From Lachnospiraceae bacterium UBA6998 (GTDB taxonomy: Bacteria; Bacillota; Clostridia; Lachnospirales; Lachnospiraceae): 18,014 bases of DNA. Below, one piece after another: positions 14,230 through 18,014 of this stretch; the stretch's first letter is position 1, and each line of letters starts with the position of its first letter. Position numbers and translations under genes: made by a program. The stretch is from positions 1 to 18,014 of the forward strand of contig DJXS01000018.1 in assembly GCA_002448395.1 (NCBI GenBank), read 5' to 3'. Under the pieces are notes generated by a model. It saw only the letters and a list, made by a program, of their open reading frames with translations. It made no database searches and was not told where the DNA came from.

Positions 14230-15659
14230 TCCCCGTAATGGACCACGACGGGCATATTTTCATAAACCAGATCGTAGATCGTCGGCATCACTTTCGGAGG
14301 GATGTTGACGCAGCCGTGTGATCCGTTCCATTTCCAGATATTTCCGCCGAAGGAGTAGCGCCAGTCCGCGTCATGAAGGCCTATGCCGGTGTCCGTCAGA
14401 CGGATCCAGTATTCAACCGGAGTCTCGTATCCCCACTCTCCGTCGTCCTGTTTGTCACCCCTCAGCACTGTATCTGTCTTTTTGTCGTAGGCAAAAAATG
14501 CCCCGGCCGGCGTCCTGTGTTCCTTATCGTTCAGTCCCGAGACCACATCTGTCTCCAGGATCACCTCTCCGTCCTTATAGATCCACAGGTGCTGTTTGGA
14601 GAGATCAACTTCCACATAGCTGCTGCCGAAACCGTGGTTGTCATCAGGCTCCGCAGCCTCCGTTCTCCGGTAGACCGGCTCCCGCTCGACCTGCTCATTT
14701 TCGTCCAGCTCTTCCCACAGCTGTTCCTCTTCCTTTTTCTTCTCTATGCGATAGCCATAGTAACCCTTTCCGGGTACCTTGATCTCGTCTCCGTCGTGTG
14801 TGGTAAATGTGTGCTCTTTATAAACCGTGTCTACTTCGTCCGCAAGCTCTTTGACATAGTCCGTGATACAGCTGTCCCAGACATCGTCGTCTCTGTAATA
14901 GTCGCCTTCGTCGTCCACTTCCAGCCAGTCCTTGAGGATCGGTCCGTCCAGGACCTTCGTCCTGCCGCCCGGCAGCTGATAGACAACTCTGCCTCCTGCC
15001 AGTTCATTGAGCTGTTCGACCTCCTCATTCAGGTCCTCATCCTCTTTCCTTACCTCGGGATGGCTGTATACCCCTTCTGTGTTCTCAAGATCGACGGAAC
15101 CGATCTCTTTGTTCACAGCGGTGAGCACAGTATTCCTCACAAGTTCAGGATCCAGGGTCGTGCCCTCCACTTCCGGAATAACTGTAAAAACGCCGTCCAC
15201 ATAGCCCAGGTAAGCGTCCTGAGGCGCGATCATGGCATTTACGTTCATCTGCGGCATAGCATCGAGCATTTTCAGGAGTTTCTCTTTGGAATACTCCTTC
15301 TTTTCGCTGATCTCATGAGTATTACTTCTTATGAGCCCTTTTCCCCACAGGTATGGATTCTGCTGCGCCAGGATCGCATCCAGGCTTCCGTCATCCACAT
15401 AGTGGTAATCTATATCCTCTGCAGAAACAGAAAGCCCTTCTCCGTCTCTGAACTTCACTTCAAGACCATACTCCCCCAGGATCTCTTTCATTTCGGCGAC
15501 CGTATGTCCGGCGGCCTCCACACCGTTGATCACGGTACCCGGAATAAAAGAGTCCCTGTAGTCCAGTGCCTGATTGATATACAGACTTCCTGCGAGCACA
15601 GCCGCCGAAAGCACGGCTGCGGCCGCTCCCTGTTTTATCTCGCTTTTTCTCTCGATCAT
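14220..15659 (-). CDS. L,D-transpeptidase (YkuD domain) with peptidoglycan-binding-like N-terminal region
   Basis: A 479-residue exported cell-wall enzyme that makes 3-3 cross-links between peptidoglycan stem peptides. After a short cytoplasmic tail one hydrophobic helix (about residues 11-30) anchors or exports it. Residues about 38-290 look like the PG_binding_4 domain often found beside VanW and YkuD domains (FIPGTVINGVEAAGHTVAEM and a later related stretch). An acidic, charged linker (about 305-345) follows. The YkuD catalytic domain is about 350-476: YVEVDLSKQHLWIYKDGE, then the active-site signature with His429 (IGLHD), and SHGCVN carrying His448 and the nucleophile Cys450. All key residues are present. 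The ATG at 15659 follows GGATGGGG. It lies immediately after the rpsI terminator, and no convincing promoter is visible, so it may depend on read-through. Confidence 0.95.
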   Translation of the reverse strand: MIERKSEIKQGAAAAVLSAAVLAGSLYINQALDYRDSFIPGTVINGVEAAGHTVAEMKEILGEYGLEVKFRDGEGLSVSAEDIDYHYVDDGSLDAILAQQNPYLWGKGLIRSNTHEISEKKEYSKEKLLKMLDAMPQMNVNAMIAPQDAYLGYVDGVFTVIPEVEGTTLDPELVRNTVLTAVNKEIGSVDLENTEGVYSHPEVRKEDEDLNEEVEQLNELAGGRVVYQLPGGRTKVLDGPILKDWLEVDDEGDYYRDDDVWDSCITDYVKELADEVDTVYKEHTFTTHDGDEIKVPGKGYYGYRIEKKKEEEQLWEELDENEQVEREPVYRRTEAAEPDDNHGFGSSYVEVDLSKQHLWIYKDGEVILETDVVSGLNDKEHRTPAGAFFAYDKKTDTVLRGDKQDDGEWGYETPVEYWIRLTDTGIGLHDADWRYSFGGNIWKWNGSHGCVNIPPKVMPTIYDLVYENMPVVVHYGDTQ

Positions 15660-15673
15660 ATCCCCATCCTGCT

Positions 15674-15706
15674 AAAAAACCCCGAAAACAGTTCGTTTTC
15701 GGGGTT
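15674..15706 (-). terminator. Rho-independent terminator of rplM-rpsI
   Basis: A perfect 12-base-pair stem (AACCCCGAAAAC at 15678-15689 with GTTTTCGGGGTT at 15695-15706) and a 5-base loop, followed on the minus strand by a run of T. It ends only 15 bases before the L,D-transpeptidase start. Confidence 0.95.
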
Positions 15707-15729
15707 GGACAAACAATATTCCGCAGAGA

Positions 15730-16125
15730 TTATCTCTTGCTGAACTGAGGTGCACGACGAGCGCCCTTCAAGCCGTATTTCTTTCTTTCCTTCATACGAG
15801 GGTCTCTTGTCAGGAAGCCGGCTTTCTTCAGAACGGGTCTGAACTCAGCGTCTGCTTCGCAAAGTGCACGAGCGATGCCGTGACGGATCGCGCCTGCCTG
15901 GCCGGTTGTGCCGCCGCCCTTAACAGTGATCTTGAAATCATACTGATCCACAGTCTGGGTCTCAACCAGAGGCTGTCTCACGATAACCTTCAGAGTCTCA
16001 AGTCCGAAGTAATCGTCGATGGTTCTGCCGTTGATGGTCATCTCGCCCTTACCGGGGGTCATAAAAACTCTGGCAACAGAGGATTTCCTTCTGCCTGTTC
16101 CATAGTAAGTGGTTGCTTTAGCCAT
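15730..16125 (-). CDS. rpsI: 30S ribosomal protein S9
   Basis: A 131-residue ribosomal protein S9. It begins [20 protein letters not shown], contains the conserved [13 protein letters not shown] (helix that contacts 16S rRNA) and ends with the universal basic tail RRAPQFSKR, whose final Lys-Arg reaches the P-site tRNA. Length and ends are complete. It follows rplM by 23 bases with AAAGGAG before its ATG, the standard L13-S9 operon, and a strong terminator closes the unit. Confidence 0.99.
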   Translation of the reverse strand: MAKATTYYGTGRRKSSVARVFMTPGKGEMTINGRTIDDYFGLETLKVIVRQPLVETQTVDQYDFKITVKGGGTTGQAGAIRHGIARALCEADAEFRPVLKKAGFLTRDPRMKERKKYGLKGARRAPQFSKR

Positions 16126-16148
16126 TTTTATCTCCTTTCAGTCTCCGA

Positions 16149-16577
16149 TTAGAACTTAAGCTCTTCAGGCTTCTGGGCTGCGTGATTGTGCTCGCCGCCT
16201 TCGTAAACGTACAGCTTCTTGTACATCTGCTCGCCGAGTCTTCCCTTAGGAAGCATTCCGCGGACAGCCTTCTCGACAACCCTGACGGGCTTCTTCGCGA
16301 GCATCTCGCGAAGTGTTGTGTACTTCGCGCTGCCGACGTACTCGGAATGTCTGAAGTAGATCTTCTGATCAAGCTTCTTGCCGGTGACCTTGACCTTGCC
16401 GGCGTTGAGAATGATCACATAATCGCCTGTGTCAAGGAAAGGGGTGAAGATCGGCTTGTTCTTGCCGCAAAGGACCTTCGCGACTTTGGAAGCAAGACGA
16501 CCAAGGGTCATATCAGTAGCGTCAACTACATACCATTTTCTCTCGATCTTCGCTGCGCTAGGCATATAGGTTTTCAT
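16149..16577 (-). CDS. rplM: 50S ribosomal protein L13
   Basis: A 142-residue ribosomal protein L13, an early assembly protein that binds 23S rRNA. It begins [20 protein letters not shown], has the conserved [20 protein letters not shown] and GMLPKGRLG segments, and ends with the [10 protein letters not shown] motif. Two ATG codons are adjacent (16580 and 16577); GGAGG is 4 bases from the first and 7 from the second, and the second gives the usual family N-terminus, so 16577 is preferred. A perfect consensus promoter and a structured leader precede it; L13 often represses its own operon by binding such a leader. Confidence 0.98.
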   Translation of the reverse strand: MKTYMPSAAKIERKWYVVDATDMTLGRLASKVAKVLCGKNKPIFTPFLDTGDYVIILNAGKVKVTGKKLDQKIYFRHSEYVGSAKYTTLREMLAKKPVRVVEKAVRGMLPKGRLGEQMYKKLYVYEGGEHNHAAQKPEELKF

Positions 16578-16620
16578 CATATATCCTCCATTATCAGTTA
16601 ACTGTCACAGATAGTCAAAT

Positions 16621-16700
16621 ATGTGCGATTCGCAGTCGGTGTATGATCCAAAACCGGGGAGTTTGGGCATCAAAAAAGACGCAGTTCATCACCGTCGCAC
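16621..16700 (-). ncRNA. Candidate ribosomal-protein leader RNA of rplM-rpsI
   Basis: From the predicted start near 16700 the RNA begins with GUGCGA (16700-16695), which pairs with UCGCAC (16628-16623) to close an 80-base region. Inside are a GACG/CGUC hairpin and a CCAAAC/GUUUGG-type hairpin around CUCCCCG (about 16648-16667). Position, length and closed multi-stem form resemble the L13-leader known in Firmicutes, but I cannot check it against the family model. Confidence 0.5.
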
Positions 16701-16706
16701 CCGAAT

Positions 16707-16735
16707 ATTATAAAATGCGGTTTTGCGCTTGTCAA
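16707..16735 (-). promoter_or_regulatory. Strong consensus promoter of rplM-rpsI
   Basis: TTGACA (16730-16735), exactly 17 bases, TATAAT (16707-16712) on the minus strand: both hexamers and the spacer are perfect sigma-A consensus. It abuts the truA stop codon at 16737-16739 and makes the ribosomal operon independent of the ecfT-truA transcript. Confidence 0.93.
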
Positions 16736-16736
16736 T

Positions 16737-17636
16737 TTAATTATTACTATTTTTCATATTTTTGTCAGATTTTCCGCTGAGGATCTGATAGCGCACAAGG
16801 GTCAGTCCTTCGGGCGGCGCCGTAGGCCCCGCTTTGCTTCTGTCGCACGCACTCAGGATGACTTCCATCTGTGCCGGGTCAAGCGCGCCGCGTCCCGCTT
16901 CCATCAGCGTACCCGCGATGATGCGGACCATATTGTATAGAAATCCTGTCCCGCTGACCCGGATCACGATCTCCCTGGGAGATACTGTCCTGCGCGCAGA
17001 AACCGCCTCTGCTGCCGCCTGATTACTCTCCTGCTCTGTTTCGCAGCCGCAGGGAGGCATAGCTGCCGCGTTCTCCGCGATCCGCTCCTCTTCACACGGC
17101 CTCTCGATCACTTCAATACCGGTAATGGTCCTGACCGTGGTCTGCGCCTGAGTATGAATGCTGCAAAAGCTCTTAAAATCGTGCTCTCCGACCAGATACT
17201 GCGCCGCATCCCGCATTCTCTCCACATCGAAGGGGGTATAGGAATAATAAGAATACCTCCTTCTTCTCGGAGAAGGAAAACGCGCGTTGTAGATCACATA
17301 GTCATAGGTCTTGACCATGTCACAGAATCTGGGGTGGAAATTCGCGGGAACTTCCCTCGAATCCTGCACACATATCTGCTCCGGAAGGCGGACATTGAGG
17401 GCGTTTGCGAATTTTTCCGGCGGAATGCGGCTCTCGGTGTCGAACACCGCGAGATTGCACAGCGCGTGCACTCCGGCATCTGTCCGGCTCGCTCCGCTGA
17501 CTTCAGTTTCTACTCCCGCAAGCTCTGTGAGCGCTCTGTTCAGTTCTCTCTCTATGGTCGGGACTCCGCTCTTCTGCGCCTGAAATCCCGAGTAACCGGT
17601 GCCGTCATAGGCCACCGTGAGAAGTATTCTCTTCAT
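16737..17636 (-). CDS. truA: tRNA pseudouridine(38-40) synthase, full-length copy
   Basis: A 299-residue TruA that forms pseudouridine in the tRNA anticodon arm. It begins MKRILLTVAYDGTGYSGFQ; the catalytic Asp53 is in SGASRTDAGVHAL, followed by the conserved FHPRF, the FxSFC segment (DFKSFCSIH, 153-161) and the C-terminal GTGFLYNMVRII (229-240). The family is usually about 245 residues; the excess is an insertion at about residues 181-220, rich in Ala, Glu and Cys, between two core strands, plus a short Lys/Asn tail. It sits between ecfT and rplM, the standard Firmicutes order, so it is the vertical copy; a second truA starts at 170. The ribosome binding site is poor, but the ATG at 17636 is fixed by the canonical N-terminus. 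Confidence 0.96.
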   Translation of the reverse strand: MKRILLTVAYDGTGYSGFQAQKSGVPTIERELNRALTELAGVETEVSGASRTDAGVHALCNLAVFDTESRIPPEKFANALNVRLPEQICVQDSREVPANFHPRFCDMVKTYDYVIYNARFPSPRRRRYSYYSYTPFDVERMRDAAQYLVGEHDFKSFCSIHTQAQTTVRTITGIEVIERPCEEERIAENAAAMPPCGCETEQESNQAAAEAVSARRTVSPREIVIRVSGTGFLYNMVRIIAGTLMEAGRGALDPAQMEVILSACDRSKAGPTAPPEGLTLVRYQILSGKSDKNMKNSNN

Positions 17637-17681
17637 AGGCTTATCACTGCGGCCGGCTCATGACAGACCCGGTACCGTTCT

Positions 17682-18014
17682 TTAGAAAAAGATCCTTGTC
17701 AAAATACAGACGACAAAAAATGCCAGAAGCACAAGGTACGCGATCCGGTCTCTTCCGTGGTATACAAGGGGCTTCATCTTGGTGCGCCCCTCTCCTCCGC
17801 GGTAGCATCTGGCCTCCATCGCCATTGCAAGGTCGTTAGCTCTTCTGAAGGCCGAAATGAAAAGCGGCACCAGAAGGGGGACCATGCTCTTGATCTTCTT
17901 AATAATATTCTTGCTCTCGAAATCCGCTCCTCTGGCGATCTGCGCCTTCATGATCTTGTCCGTCTCCTCCATGAGGATCGGTATAAAGCGCAGCGCGATG
18001 GACATCATCATGGC
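17682..18014 (-). CDS. ecfT: ECF transporter energy-coupling transmembrane subunit (3' part)
   Basis: The C-terminal 111 residues of EcfT, the membrane scaffold that joins the EcfA1/EcfA2 ATPases to vitamin-binding S components. The coupling motifs are both visible: QIARGAD and MEARCYRGG, the two Ala-Arg-Gly-like helices that lie in the grooves of the ATPases (the second reads ARC rather than ARG). A terminal hydrophobic helix ([20 protein letters not shown]) precedes the stop. The gene continues past the right edge; ecfA genes would be expected beyond it. It is followed by truA 45 bases later, and it probably serves ThiT encoded at 9117-9650. Confidence 0.93.
   Translation of the reverse strand, partial: AMMMSIALRFIPILMEETDKIMKAQIARGADFESKNIIKKIKSMVPLLVPLFISAFRRANDLAMAMEARCYRGGEGRTKMKPLVYHGRDRIAYLVLLAFFVVCILTRIFF

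Noticed and set aside
14373..15743. Plus-strand open frame of 456 codons
   Set aside because: It lies wholly opposite the L,D-transpeptidase gene, has no ribosome binding site or recognisable domain, and its openness follows from the codon use of the real minus-strand gene.
1..18014. Mobile elements, CRISPR arrays, tRNA genes
   Set aside because: No direct-repeat array, transposase, integrase, terminal repeats or tRNA-like sequence could be seen.

Overview
The window looks like a piece of a Clostridia (Lachnospiraceae-like) chromosome of medium GC content. The evidence is strong GGAGG-type ribosome binding sites, the ecfT-truA-rplM-rpsI order typical of Firmicutes, a BspA-type leucine-rich-repeat gene, a TPP-riboswitch-controlled ThiT and a VanW/PG-binding-type L,D-transpeptidase. 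Every convincing gene lies on the minus strand, so transcription runs from the high-coordinate end to the low-coordinate end. No tRNA, rRNA, CRISPR array, insertion sequence or phage gene is visible, and the window reads as vertically inherited core chromosome.

Layout in transcription order. (1) 18014-15674: the 3' end of ecfT, a full truA, then a strong consensus promoter, a structured leader and the rplM-rpsI ribosomal operon closed by a terminator. (2) 15659-13571: an L,D-transpeptidase and apt, each apparently its own unit, apt ending in a terminator. (3) 13570-9900: two unusual enzyme-regulator fusions side by side. The first is a complete 2-isopropylmalate synthase (LeuA) carrying a full C-terminal AraC-type DNA-binding domain. 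The second is a D-lactate dehydrogenase carrying a full N-terminal HPr (PTS phosphocarrier) domain that keeps the phosphoacceptor His15 but has Asn at the Ser46 position. (4) 9884-9117: promoter, TPP riboswitch and thiT, with a small hairpin that can hide the Shine-Dalgarno sequence. (5) 9120-5695: a YdcF-like membrane protein and a membrane-anchored endonuclease/exonuclease/phosphatase-fold protein that overlap by 4 bases, then galE with its terminator. (6) 5576-4590: a lipoprotein of unknown function and its terminator. (7) 4568-1: an operon encoding a leucine-rich-repeat protein, a VWA-domain protein, a MoxR-like AAA+ ATPase, a small PH-like protein, and the 5' end of a second truA.

How the genes may work together: LeuA and lactate dehydrogenase both draw on the pyruvate/acetyl-CoA pool, and each is physically joined to a sensor or regulator domain. 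This adjacency is the most noteworthy feature of the window. The VWA/MoxR pair is the usual signature of an ATP-driven chaperone or remodelling complex, and the LRR and PH-like proteins are probable partners. The remaining genes are housekeeping (ribosome, tRNA pseudouridylation, purine salvage, cell-wall cross-linking, UDP-sugar interconversion, vitamin uptake).
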